Assembly: GCA_009741485.1 (NCBI GenBank)
Contig: CM019215.1
Coordinates: forward strand, 78,965,921 to 79,029,920
Direction: 5' to 3'
Source of the DNA: Malurus cyaneus samueli
Lineage: Eukaryota; Chordata; Aves; Passeriformes; Maluridae
Length of the DNA stretch: 64,000 bases
The position numbers and the translations under genes were made by a program. Below, in pieces: positions 41,801 through 52,305 of this stretch. The notes beneath the pieces are model-generated. The model saw only the letters and a list, made by a program, of their open reading frames with translations. It searched no databases and was not told the DNA's origin. How positions within the stretch are numbered: the stretch's first letter is position 1; each line of letters opens with the position of its first letter.

Positions 41801-42989
41801 TTTCAATCTATGTGACATTTACATCATATATGTACATATATGCATATGTATCTAGACATTGATACATGCACATATATACATAAATAAATATACAGGTTTC
41901 CAAATATATAGATCTATATTTTATATATATGCACAGGTATCAATTAGTTGTCATTGACATACTTCATCACACTAGAATCAAAAAGAGTGTTTGGAGTTTA
42001 ACCGGCTAAATTCTGAAAAGTGACCAATAAATCTGTCAGAGATGATATATTGAATTAAATTTCTGTCATTGCTCTCTGGAGTTCCATAGTTGTCATATGT
42101 AACAACTACTGTATCACCAAGACTGGACTTACACCAAGACAGATTTTAGATACTGTTGGACAGATCAGAGAGGCAGAGTTCAGCCTTGGACTGAGTGTAA
42201 ACTCATCAAACTGCAGGTAAGCCTCCCACCCTTGTGAGTCTTACCACAGCAATCAGCTGATAAATCCCACTGTGAACTGAGCCCCTCCAGGTTTTCACAG
42301 CCCTAATTTGAAAGCACTGTGTGTGAGACTCTATATATTGAACAGACAGCAGCCACTGAAATATTGCTTTATGTGAAGTGACATGCCAGTAAATTTCCCT
42401 TGGGACTTGAAAATAACAGATACCTGCTGAAGAAAGAGAAGAACAAAACTAATACAACAGCTCCTTGGCAGCCTGACCCCTCGTGAGATCTGCCCTCCCT
42501 TCCCCTGGAAAGAGAAAAATAACTGTAACACCTGAAGAGCTAAGTACATATAAAAGAGAGGGAGAAAAAATAAACCTTTTTGACAGTTATAATCCCTTCC
42601 TGTGTGTCCTTGTCAGTGACGATATCAAACATGTCTGATCCATCCCCATTGGAGATACTATACTCAATCTCTGCATTTTCTCCCACATCAGGGTCATTGG
42701 CTTTAATTCTGCCAAGAGGAGTCCCAGGTGGCGCAGATTCAGGAGAGCTGAACTGGTAGGTGCCTGAAAGAGCAAAATCAAGCATTTATTGTTTTGAAAA
42801 AGGTTTTTCCTCTGAATAAAAACTATCTTCAATTTCATGTGGATTTTTTAAGTAACTTGAAGTTCCAAACAATTTAAGAAAAATGCCGCTAGTCATCACA
42901 CTAAACTTTAAAACAAGATTCAGAGTTGATTGACAAACTGTCACAACTTTTTTCTTCAAAGCCATTTAATAAGCACATGTTTTTTTCTT

Positions 42990-43022
<33 letters not shown>

Positions 43023-45597
43023 GTTCAAGGGACAAAGAAGCTAAACGATAAGGTAGCAGTTCTTACCTTCATTATCTAACACTATGTATATATCTATATA
43101 TTCTCTAGAAATCTTCCTAGATATATTTAGAATAGGGGATGATTTTTGTTTTGTTTTCTGATAGCACAAGAGTTGTAGAAACCAGTAAGGATTTTGGAAA
43201 GAGACTAAAATAGAAGAGCCTTTTCTCTGATTTTTTTTGAAATATATTTGAGTAAGTATTCTGTTATTGAAAATAATTCTAAAAAGTCATGGTAAAGAGC
43301 ATTTGGATACATGTTCACTTTAATTGTTATTGTGTTTCTTATAATCAGGGTTTTCTAGAAAGAAATCTGGTTACATTTTATTCTTTCTTGTGTGTACGAC
43401 AAGTGAATTTCCATGTAAATTTTCTCGCAAAATTTTAATAAAAATTTAATTTTGAAGATATGCTGTAGCAGAAAAGGCATTAATCAGATGGATTTCCTGA
43501 GTAGTAAGAAGCAGACATGGAAGATCTTTCATCACTAGCAAAAGAAAACAAATTCAAAATCAGTATGTTCTCTTATTTGATACCAAGAAATTTAAAAAAA
43601 AAAAAAAAAAAAAAAAACCAAACTGATATGTTCAGATTTTGCAAACAACATGCCAGTATCAGATGTTTCTTTTGATTCTTTTGATCTGTTTTTTTTCATG
43701 TAAATTTATATTACTTTACTGAGTGAAGTAGTAGCATTGGAGAAATACCTAAAGAGTTTGACAAAATTAACACCAGATAAAATGTACAATATATATTCAA
43801 AGAATCCTATAAAAACACATGTAAATTATAGTGACTTGTTGTGAAGTACAGTCAGCTCTCTTTCTTGGAACAGCCCTATTTTCTGTATTTACATGCCCTT
43901 TGCCTTTTAGGACACCTTAAGGGTCCTGAATGTTCGATTTAATACAAGGAACATATCAAACTTCTGAGTGCAAAATGAGTTTTTGTCCCCAGTTGTAAAG
44001 ACTGAATGCAAAACAGAGTCACTGAAAATACCTATATTTATTTAGATGTGTATCAAAATGGAAGCTAATTCTTGATGCTAAATTGTGATTGCTGTTACAA
44101 ATTCGAAGTTGTAAGTGAAAACTCAGCAGTAGCCTGTTTGACTGTGATCCACACAGACAAAAATATATATTGTTCCCTCAAACCAGTCTGCAAATGGGAT
44201 AAAAGGTAGGATTCCTGACAGCTAAACCATGAGTCTGAGGCCTTGAACCCTTGACAAATTCAAGGGTTTGGCAGCTGAGCCAGAAATACTCTAAGAGCTG
44301 ATTTAATCATGGTACTTACTACTCCTTCCAGATAAATACCTCCCTTTAGTGCTTTTTGTTTGAAAGCATTCCTCCTTCTGTTATGCTCTGTGAATGCTAC
44401 ACATTTTCTGCATGTGAGATGTCTATTTGGTTTAGAGTGCAATAGAACTTAAAATGCGTAAGGTTTTCATTATGATTCCATTTAAATTCTGTTTAGGCCT
44501 ATGTCTTCTAGTTGTCCACTATTCTTTCAGGAAACAAAACAAAACAGAAAATGCTTCTTCTTAATGCAGCCTGAACAATCAGTATTTCACAATGCCATTT
44601 TACTTTCTCCTGTCCTAGAGATAATTCTTAATAATTAAGAAATTAATTTTTGGCTGTAAATATCTTGATATTAAATAATGTTGCTTGCAACTGCCATTCA
44701 CCTTCCACTTAGAGCAATGTTTTCACTTGTTGGTGCTTTATATAAGGGAAAATGGAAGGCAAATGCTCTAATAAAAAGCAAACTTCCAGACAGATGGTTC
44801 TCTGAAGGTGTGGTTCACTTCATAACTATCTAAGAAGAAATTAAATACTCCAGATGTTTCTCTATCTTTGATTTCCCAGAAAGTGCTCAAAACCTCTCTC
44901 TGAGGAGAAAGAAAATGATGGGGAAGAGACACAAGCAAAATTGGAATTTTACCATTGGACAAATCCCACAGCAAGCCTTCTATAGGCCATGCAATATATG
45001 TTCCAGTGATATTCAAAGTAGAACACTACAGAGAATATTGTTTGAGGCATCAAAGTATAAAAAATTGCTCTATAAAGTACCAAGCCAAAAGCTTACTGAA
45101 ATAATCGAAAGGACTTTCATAAGCGTGAGGCTTAAGCTAATTTTGTCAGAAGAGCTTCATAAGGAACACAGGCCAAGGAGACTGGAGACCTTATACTATT
45201 TTGCGGTTCTATACATTCTTCATTCTTTATTTTATCTTATTTTATTTTTTTTCACCCATTAAGCTTATTAAGGAATGTGTTGCACTAAATTATCATTTAT
45301 GTTCGAGAATTCCTATTTGCCAAAGTATTACAGACTACATCATGCTATACATGTTTAAAAAGTACCCCCTCATGAAGTCAGACAGGAAGTTTGGTTAAAA
45401 TTGTTGAGTTTGCCATGTGAAGGTGATTCTCATCAAGTGAACTCTGTGAATTAAAATAATCTTTTCATTGTGAGGGTTGTAGTATTTCCCCTCCCCTCCC
45501 CTCTCTTCTTTTAAAGCAATGTATTATCATGGATAAAGATTAAAACATTAATCTATACTTTCAAGAATCCATTCTTCATACTGTCAGAGTTTTCCAA

Positions 45598-45628
<31 letters not shown>

Positions 45629-48600
45629 CTGTGCTAGGTTGAACAGTTTGTACTGTTTGGGTGTACTTATTGCCATAGTACTGAAGTGCTTTTCAAGTCC
45701 AGGAGAGCATTTTCTAAATCAGCTCTCTTTGTTCAGTCCTTAGTGGATCTGTAAAGGGAGCCAGGTCCTTCATCAGTGTGAACAAGCAATTCAAATTTTA
45801 TTATGTGGACATTTTTCTGGCAGGCACTAAACTGAGGCTGTAAATTTCTCCTATCTGCACCTATCAAACAGTTATCAGACACTGACTGTAACAATGTCAC
45901 ATTGGATTTAAATGCTGGCCTAGGATAAAAAAGATCTGTAGTGTGCTACTGTGAAGCTTTCGGTATTGTGCAGCTTTCTGCTATTTGCCATTTTTTTTCT
46001 TCTACAAGATATTTTTTTAAAAAACACTTTACTGTGCCAAGCTGGCCTAGATTATCAAAATCGTTCCAAAGAACTGAACAGAGATTACAAGCAAATAAAG
46101 CAAATGCGTAGACTGCCAGCAGAACACACCACCTGATCAACTCTGCCTGCGCAAGTCAGTACATCAGAAAACTTGTGACCTATTTGCTTGCCTAAACATG
46201 TGGAACTAAAAGACTTTCCAAGAACAGATCCTTATATTTTGTAGTTAAATTCCTCTAAAGTCCCTGCAGTTGGTCTAAACTATTGTTACAACTGATATTT
46301 TTGTAAGCAGAATAAGAATGAGAAACAAGTTTGTCGTTGCAATAAATAATTTGCTATTACAGTGATGTAGGCAGCGATTCCCATTTTCTTTAAAAGTACT
46401 GTAACATAAACAGACACAGCAGTGGGCCACTACTATAAAAATACTGATAAAAAAGAAGCTTCCAGATGGCCAAGGCAAGCTAGCTGATTTCAGAGAGGTT
46501 CCTTGGAAAAACAAATAATTAGATGCTCCATACTCTGGGGGAAGCGAGGTGGATTGTCGTTGACATCGGTCAGAGTGATGTTCACAGTGGTGGTTCCTGA
46601 TAATCCACCCATCTGGCCTCCCATGTCCTTGGCCTGGATGACCACTTGGTACTGCTCCCTGTTTTCTCTGCTCATGTCTGGTAAAGCAGTCCTGATGATG
46701 CCTTGAAGGAGTGAGAAAAAGGAGAGATAGAGCGGTGAAGGAGAAGCACCATCCACTTTAATCTAGGAGCTCTGAAACAGATTCACATCAGACATACTGT
46801 GCAGATGATAACCCATAGCAATCACAACAAGGTATACTGCAGTAAGCCGTTCAATCTATGGCTGTTTTAATGTGATTTTAAGAAAATAGAGAAAAGAATG
46901 TAACAGAGACCTTATTCATTGTTTTTATTGTGCTAAATCAGATTGATTTTTCTTTTAATCACAAAAATATCAACATCTCCATTGAATTAATGACATTTTC
47001 CAGTTACTATCCCCAGTTTTTATTTTAATATATTGTGTAATCCCCAGCCCTGGTGACATTTTGATATTATAGCACAAGACTGAACTTTAACATGCCCTGG
47101 ATTCATTATTCTGGGCTGTAATAGATAATTGATTGTAATTCTCGGTGATGCACACTGTAAGTCAGCTAGGGCTATAGCTAATAAAAGAATTAGACGACTC
47201 TAAAATTAATTTTGAAAAATTTGTTTTGGGGTGTCAGATTTCAACAATTTCATAACTGCAATTTAAATGTCAGACATTTTTACTGCACAAAAAAAAGACT
47301 ACGGGTCACAGGTGAGAAAACCAAAAGACCTTTTCATTAAAAAACATTTTTCATTAGAAAACCAAGCAAAGCTTGTAATTTTTATGTAGAAGGGCTGTGG
47401 CTTTTCAAAGTTGTAGTTATGAGAGATTGCTCTTGTGAAGTGGGAAAATTTAAACATAGTGTCCTTTTCTACTTGGAGAACTCACACCCTTGCCCTTTCT
47501 TTCTCAGGAGAAGGCTCTGATTATAACTTGCTTGATATTCCTGGAAAAAAAAAAAAAAAAAGCAACCCTGGAAAATTTCTACTTCTAACGAGAGAGGGAA
47601 ATAGAAAAACCTTTGTAGATTAGTGGTTATGACATTTATGTCTGATCCAGGATTACCAGTTCTGATTACCATACCTAGGCTTGTTAATACATGTAACATG
47701 AAACAGCAAATTGGATTAAAATGAGAGATAATCCCTGAACCAAAGATGAGAGCCCATGTCTTTCCCAAACTGTCTGCCTGCCTAAACACCTGCTTCAATC
47801 AGTTATTTTCCATGTGGTACTGGTCCTGTTTCCCCTCTCAAGCCTGGTAAAGATGTTTGAGTAGTGGACTGGAGAAAAGAGAAAAAAGGGAAAGATTGAA
47901 AAAGGTAGGAAAATCCAAACACTTTTATCCAAGGTAAAACTGTTATGCTCTCTTTAAAAACTGCAGCCTTGTGATTCATTATCTTTTACATACTATGCCT
48001 TTGCAGTATTTAGAAAAAAGAGATCAAAATTAAGTTAGCCATCACCTGAGCATTCTCAATGGATTAGAAACTTCAGGGCTTCTGGGAGAGTTGCACTTAA
48101 ATTCTCGGTTTGCAAGCCAGAATAATTTTGATGACATGTAGGAAAAGTTAAAGCAATGTCTGCTCAGTCTTTAGTGCCTTAGGAATAGATATCTGGAAGA
48201 GGGGAGTTTGTGGTTTAATGTGTCTTTTTTGAATCTTAATTTTGAATCATAGATACCCAAGGTACTTTTTTTTTTTTTTTTTCTATTTTCTTTTTTTTTT
48301 TTTTAAATTTATGTTGTCTTCTCCGATTCCTGCATAACAGTGAAAAAGGCTTCAATTCATGCTTTACAACTTGAAACCATTAACAATTCTTACTTCAGTT
48401 CTAATAAGTCTTGGAATTAGAATACAATTTCAAGAAGCATCTTCAGTTAAAAATTGTTGGTGTCAGGAATTTAGCCCAAACTTTTAGAAATATTTGAAAA
48501 TTTGCAAGATTTTTTTTTTAAACTTGCAGTGTGATATTGTCCAACTCCTAATTCCTTTTCTTAAAGACAAACCAATGAAATACCCAGAAACTGATTGTGG

Positions 48601-49021
48601 CCAATTTTGCTTACTGTTTTGACCTTTACATTATTTTACACCTTTTTTGAACTGTTGGCCTTCACAGTCAACTGTAGTCTTCTGGAAATCTTACTCATAC
48701 CATGTAAAACAGTTCTTCAATATTATTTTAACAGAAAAAAACCATACTTTAATTTTAATTCCAGTTTTCATCCAATGAAAGAGTATCAGCTCTATACCAA
48801 GTCATATGTCTGTTCCAGCGATGACATGAAAGTGAAAAATGTCTTGATCCCTTCATTCTGTCTCTGTTATTGCAAAAAGTGAGGCTGAATGAATTGCTAA
48901 CCTGTTTCAGGATCTACTGAGAAGTATGGCTGTCCCTGGAGGATGCTGTACACCACTTTGGCACTGTTTCCATAATTTTCATCATCAGCATCTGTGGCTG
49001 TCACCTGAATAACAGACGTAC
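24284..49021 (-). CDS. CDH9: Type II classical cadherin, probably cadherin-9; exons 4-12 of a split gene (5' part outside window)
   Basis: Single-pass plasma-membrane protein for calcium-dependent cell-cell adhesion; its cytoplasmic tail binds p120- and beta-catenin. Nine minus-strand exons join in frame (49021-48902, 46701-46534, 42763-42576, 41249-40996, 39740-39604, 38210-38089, 28052-27935, 27848-27597, 24771-24284), each with GT-AG sites, giving about 614 residues from EC2 to the stop. Visible marks: linkers [17 protein letters not shown] and DINDHAPEF, a paired LDRE motif, EC5 cysteines ([13 protein letters not shown]), a hydrophobic membrane segment, the p120-binding [14 protein letters not shown] and the beta-catenin-binding [14 protein letters not shown]. 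Exon lengths match the conserved type II cadherin pattern. The tail motif [11 protein letters not shown] and the SDRD end fit my memory of CDH9 rather than CDH6 or CDH10, which end in SDKDS. Family assignment is near certain; the paralogue is an inference from memory. EC1 and signal peptide exons are missing from the window. No frameshift or premature stop was seen. Confidence 0.85.
24772..27596 (-). other. Intron 11 (2825 bp)
   Basis: No coding signal other than chance frames. It holds an A-rich tract at about 26822-26882 and a perfect 13-bp inverted repeat at 26348-26378. A moderately GC-richer stretch near 26560-26750 is open in one plus frame but resembles nothing I recognise. Confidence 0.85.
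26348..26378. repeat. Perfect inverted repeat: 13-bp arms, 5-base loop
   Basis: Arm TTTAGTACAGATT at 26348-26360, loop TGTTC, arm AATCTGTACTAAA at 26366-26378. It lies in intron 11 of the cadherin gene. Confidence 0.9.
27597..27848 (-). CDS. CDH9: Cadherin exon 11 (252 bp): EC5 end and most of the transmembrane helix
   Basis: Acceptor ccgttctag and donor gtaggt on the minus strand. It starts with the split aspartate of [15 protein letters not shown], continues [15 protein letters not shown] and [16 protein letters not shown], and ends in [18 protein letters not shown], the start of the membrane helix. The cysteines of [13 protein letters not shown] are the conserved EC5 disulfide set. The alternative donor four bases downstream (gtacct) would break the frame; the chosen donor gives the seamless helix ILLVLVVLF. 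Confidence 0.93.
27849..27934 (-). other. Intron 10, only 86 bp
   Basis: It lies between the donor after VVDNK and the acceptor before the exon 11 NTAGIM. Donor gtaact and acceptor ccgttctag are both normal, and phase 1 joins perfectly (G plus AT gives aspartate). Neighbouring introns are about 10 kb and 2.8 kb. Confidence 0.92.
27935..28052 (-). CDS. CDH9: Cadherin exon 10 (118 bp): EC5
   Basis: Acceptor ctttacag and donor gtaact on the minus strand. It reads [19 protein letters not shown], then [26 protein letters not shown] is the EC5 calcium-binding motif, and NFS is a possible glycosylation site. It has no long methionine-initiated frame and is recognised by homology and splice sites. 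It is separated from exon 11 by an intron of only 86 bases. Confidence 0.92.
30628..30680. repeat. GTT simple repeat followed by poly-T
   Basis: TTGTTG units (five or six) are followed by a T-rich stretch, in intron 9. Confidence 0.85.
31360..32317 (+). mobile_element. CR1 LINE, 3' part of ORF2 plus 3' UTR, degenerate
   Basis: Plus-oriented. The left part reads as CR1 reverse transcriptase, including an FADD catalytic-type motif at 31427-31438 preceded by FNVFIND. Next come typical CR1 stretches (TTCAACAGGTCGAAGTGCAA, TGGGGTCCTCAGCACAACAG, CTGGAAGTGTTCCAAGCCAG) and the CR1 end GATCCCATGATTCTATT. Frames are broken by stops and shifts, so it is a dead copy. It lies in intron 9, opposite in sense to the cadherin. 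Confidence 0.9.
31995..32040 (+). repeat. 23-bp perfect tandem duplication inside the CR1 copy
   Basis: The unit GAGGGAGATTGACTTCTTAC plus ACT occurs twice back to back, at 31995-32017 and 32018-32040, with no mismatch. It lies within the CR1 3' region and is probably a recent replication slippage. Confidence 0.9.
38089..38210 (-). CDS. CDH9: Cadherin exon 9 (122 bp): EC4-EC5 linker
   Basis: Acceptor cttttttcag and donor gtaaag on the minus strand. The reading [15 protein letters not shown] leads into the linker DINDHAPEF, then [14 protein letters not shown], which ends on a whole codon. The linker has histidine where most EC linkers have asparagine (DxNDN); from memory this is also found in mammalian CDH9, so it is probably a paralogue character. 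The exon is followed by the 10-kb intron 9. Confidence 0.93.
38211..39603 (-). other. Intron 8 (1393 bp)
   Basis: AT-rich. It includes an AT dinucleotide run near 38400-38418 and a run of 25 A at 38620-38644. No gene seen. Confidence 0.85.
39604..39740 (-). CDS. CDH9: Cadherin exon 8 (137 bp): EC4 core
   Basis: Acceptor cttgacag and donor gtaagt flank it on the minus strand. It reads [18 protein letters not shown], then [18 protein letters not shown] and NITVIATEI. The LDRE motif and the DRHTDLDR block are hallmarks of EC4 in type II cadherins. Two sequons (NGS and NIT) suggest N-glycosylation. The single terminal A combines with AT of exon 9 into asparagine, giving EINNPKQSS. The 137-bp length is as expected. 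Confidence 0.93.
39741..40995 (-). other. Intron 7 (1255 bp)
   Basis: No gene seen. It contains a 19-bp direct duplication at 40521-40539 and 40545-40563, separated by five bases. Confidence 0.85.
40521..40563. repeat. 19-bp direct duplication with 5-base spacer
   Basis: TCGCAATCATTTCTTATTC occurs at 40521-40539 and 40545-40563 in intron 7. Confidence 0.9.
40996..41249 (-). CDS. CDH9: Cadherin exon 7 (254 bp): EC3 end, EC3-EC4 linker and EC4 start
   Basis: Acceptor is tttgctcctcag and donor is gtaagg on the minus strand. The exon opens with [16 protein letters not shown], then [17 protein letters not shown], the linker EDTDEPPVF and EC4 residues up to [11 protein letters not shown]. The DEPPxF linker, in place of DNAPxF, is the usual EC3-EC4 form in type II cadherins. 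It ends two bases into a lysine codon that exon 8 completes. Length is the canonical 254 bp. Confidence 0.93.
41250..42575 (-). other. Intron 6 (1326 bp)
   Basis: Contains facing A and T homopolymers at 41479-41545 and TA-rich sequence around 41820-41935. No gene seen. Confidence 0.85.
41479..41545. repeat. Facing A and T homopolymers
   Basis: A run of 23 A (41479-41501), a short spacer, 14 T (41510-41523), then A-rich sequence from 41524. The A and T runs can pair as a hairpin. Confidence 0.85.
42576..42763 (-). CDS. CDH9: Cadherin exon 6 (188 bp): EC3
   Basis: Bounded by acceptor ctttcag and donor gtttat on the minus strand. It reads [18 protein letters not shown], then [17 protein letters not shown] and ends [24 protein letters not shown] is the calcium-binding signature in the middle of an EC repeat. 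The exon ends on a complete lysine codon and joins PLDFENKV of exon 7. Length (188 bp) and phases match the family. Confidence 0.92.
42764..46533 (-). other. Intron 5 (3770 bp)
   Basis: Contains a T-rich tract (about 42979-43021), 24 A at 43594-43617, 27 T at 45598-45624, and a small 9-bp hairpin at 44246-44268. No gene seen. Confidence 0.85.
46534..46701 (-). CDS. CDH9: Cadherin exon 5 (168 bp): end of EC2 and EC2-EC3 linker
   Basis: Acceptor ctccttcaag and donor gtatgg flank the exon on the minus strand. The reading starts [17 protein letters not shown], carries [11 protein letters not shown] and finishes with [11 protein letters not shown], the canonical calcium-coordinating inter-domain linker. 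An N-glycosylation sequon (NIT) lies just before the linker. Its last base A joins GC of exon 6 to make the serine codon of PQSTYQF. A length of 168 bp is standard for this exon. Confidence 0.92.
46702..48901 (-). other. Intron 4 (2200 bp)
   Basis: Contains a 17-A run at 47545-47561 and a T-rich tract near 48266-48304. No gene seen. Confidence 0.85.
48902..49021 (-). CDS. CDH9: Cadherin exon 4 (120 bp): first part of EC2
   Basis: Preceded on the minus strand by an acceptor (cccatttag) and followed by the donor gttagc. It starts with two bases of a split glycine codon and ends with one base of the next. The reading begins [14 protein letters not shown], a standard EC repeat opening with a calcium-binding DxD-type motif, continues through [12 protein letters not shown] and ends in SVDPETG. 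The 120-bp length is that expected for type II cadherin exon 4. It is the most 5' coding exon in the window; the EC1 exon must lie beyond 64000. Confidence 0.9.
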
Positions 49022-52000
49022 CTAAATGGGTATCAAGGAAAGAATCAGCAGATTTTAGGAAGGCATCCACTTGCTGTAAACCACAGTTGTTGCAGTACTG
49101 AATTTAGTAAGAAATCAAACAACACTCAGTGGACAAACTCAGAGTTATCTTATCCAAGAGACAGTCAAATAAAATCTCATCTTCCTCATGGCTAAACCTA
49201 AAATCATTATCACTTAAAATTCATGCTTCAGTTTAACATGACTAAACTCACAGAGACTGACACATCTTTGAAACCCAACACAGCATTCGTTTTTGGGATT
49301 TTTTTGTGATCAAACAGATTTGAAGATTGTCCTCTGGTAATAACATCACCTCAGCTGAAACTGTTCACCTTAACTTTTGGCTTAATTAATAAATAAACCT
49401 AAAGCAAATTTCCCTGTACTCATTTTCTGCTTTGATGGTCAACTCAAAATACTTGAATTCTGAATGAATAAAAATTTTTGTCTCGTCATAAATTGATGTT
49501 TGAGATTCTCTTAAAAAATAGATTGGTTTCACAATAAGAAATTCTGTTTGTGGGGTTTTGCTTGTTTATATGTTTGGTTTTTCTCTCTTGGTCAAAGTTA
49601 CCAACCCATTTGACAAATAAATGACATTAAATGCTATTGACATTTTTCAACATTCACTTATTTTGTGTGACAATTGTTTACCCATTTCTTGTGATCATAA
49701 AGAGGACAATGTAGACTATATAAGATTTTGAGAACTGTAAACCAATACATTTGATGTAGTTTACTGGTTAGAAGCAAATGAAAGCTTCTGTAAAGCCTTT
49801 TTATTAGATATAAAAGTAAAAAGCTGTCCTTCACAAGCTTTTATTTCTTACCACTTTTCAATATCTCAGAATGCATTTTGCTGACACAATCTAGAGCTGA
49901 CAAATGTTTAGATAAATGCAGGCAGTCCAATAGCTAGAGGTGTAAAGGTCTTTAACTCCTTGCCAGGGGAAGAAGGCTGACTGAGAAGAAGCTCTTTTTC
50001 CTATTTTAAAATGGATATTTTCTTTTTGTATCTCACTTTCTTTGAAAGAAAAAGATCTAGTGAGTACTCTTCACTAAATTGATATCATTCCCCATTCCTC
50101 TTTTTGTATACTCTCAGGGGACTGGAATTCACCTGGTAATTTTTAGTCAAATGTCTGTCTTGACCACAAGTTTAGAAGACCTTTGTTTACTTGTAATTAA
50201 TGGAATTGAAGTGAATAATTTCTACTGTTATTTTTGAGCATATCCCGGGTATTGGGACAGGTAAAAATTCAGAGTAATCAAAACAGATTTGTAAGAACAC
50301 ATTATTATTAGGTCCTGTTAGATGCAACTATTTTTTTCATAGCAAATAATACAGCTTTACAAACAATAATTTTACCTACATAAAAATTCCCAATATTTCA
50401 GATTATCTGAAGAGCATGTCAAGAGAGGAGGAATACTTCTTTCTCTGCAACAAACCAGCAGAAAAAAGTTGTAAAAATGCTTTGCCACAAATCATCAAAC
50501 TCTGAAGTGGATTTTTGCCATCAACTATCTGGATTACTTTTTTGCCTGGTTGAACAGTTAGAGGTTATGTGTGTGCCAAACTGAGCTGTAAAGATTATCC
50601 CGAAGAAGTGAATGTTTAAGGACATTTTTATCACTAACAGCGTCCATCAGAGCTGCTCATCGGGACAAAATTGAAGATAGTTCTTTGAGAATGTTGAAGC
50701 ACCATTAGGGCTATCTGCTTTCAGAAAAGCAAGTTAAAAACCATCCCTGCACAAGACTAATAAGGAAAGAAGAGTCAATATCCTTTGCTAGCCTATTAAA
50801 ATAAACATAGAGGTAATCAGTAGAATCATATTTCTTACTGTGTGTCATTGTGGCATCTAGAAGAAAAGAACCAAGAAAAATTTAGATGTACATCCCAAAA
50901 AAAACCAACCCAAAATACTCTGATCAGGAAAAGTGGTTGCTGTGGCCTCTTGATCCAGGCACTGTCATGGGACAGACACAGAAATTTGAGTATGGTTATA
51001 ATGACTGGACGCACATCAATGTTCCTTCTTTTTCTAGTGTACTGTTTTGATAAAGAAAAAGAGATGCTGAATTTGTTTTGAGCTTTTTTTTTTTTTTCCT
51101 TTTAAGACAGTTATTACAGGGCTTAGGGCAGTCTTTGGGAGACTTCTGTTTTTATCTCACTGGAATGTCTGTTTCAGTTTCCCGAGGCTCAAGTGCCATA
51201 TAATTATGATTACTGAGGAGAGTACAGAAGATGTAACCCCACGGAAACTTTTGAGGTGGTAAAAAAATTGTGTTACAAAGCTCCTTTGTTCTGTTAAACT
51301 AATAGTACAACTGTGGAAAATTACTAAGAGTATATTCTCAAAAAATTCAATGTCAGCAGGCACTTAACTAACTCTTCTCAACCAACAGTCTGCTGTGTCA
51401 TAAAGAAGGATGCTCACAAATGCTAGTCAATTCTTGTGCAAATTTATTTCATGATGAAAGAAACTTCTCTTAGATTTTTGGGTCTGCAATGACAGTGATA
51501 TAAAGGCAATGAAATAATGGAACTCAACATTAATTATGGTTTAATTGGTAATAAGGCAAAACCAGTTTGGAAATTTTTAATTAAAGAAAAGTGTGCCTTA
51601 TCTTTCTCCCACTTGAATGGTACCCACAGAATCATCTATTTATGTACATGTTTATTTATAGTGTAGATTACATCACAAGAAGCCTCTTACTACATTTGTC
51701 AGCAGAAATCAACATGATTTAGGGTACAAATAGGCTGCATGGATTAATACAGAAGGAATGAAGGAAAGAAGTTGAGCCTGTGAGGAATTGGGAGTGAGAG
51801 AAGGTATTTTAGTGTTTGCCTTTGTTTCTCACCATTCAATTCTATTTTTAATGTGCAAATATTAATTTCTCAGGTGAAGTTTGTTTTTGCCCTTATGATA
51901 AACAATACATAATCGCTCAGTCTTTATTTCAACCCATAAGCTTTTCCATTTTCTTTTCTCTCCTCTTTTGTTGAGGAGGGGGAGCGAGAGAGCAACTGGG

Positions 52001-52215
52001 CAGGCTTCTGGCAGCCATCCATGATCAAATGTACCACAGAGCAAATTGGTGTGAAGATGACAGAGAAAATGTGAGAAAAAACTACAATAGCAGTCTAAGT
52101 AGTGATAACATCACTCTTCTGAGAAACAAAGTCCATTTCAACCCAATCCAACCCAGCAAGTCTAGTCCATCTCAGTATTGTAACTAAATCCCTGAGCTCC
52201 CAAAAGGTGTCTTAT

Positions 52216-52305
52216 TTTATTTTTTTTTTCTTTTTTTTTTTTCTTTTTCTCTTTCTTTTTTTTTTTTTTTTTTTTCTCTTTTCTCTTTCTTTTCTTTGTC
52301 TGGGT
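52216..52305. repeat. T/C-rich polypyrimidine tract
   Basis: Almost pure T with scattered C (TTTTCTTT type) on the plus strand, and a purine tract on the gene's sense strand. Confidence 0.9.

Noticed and set aside
44246..44268. Nine-base hairpin AACCCTTGA/TCAAGGGTT
   Set aside because: Too short to stand out by itself, and no other signal is attached.
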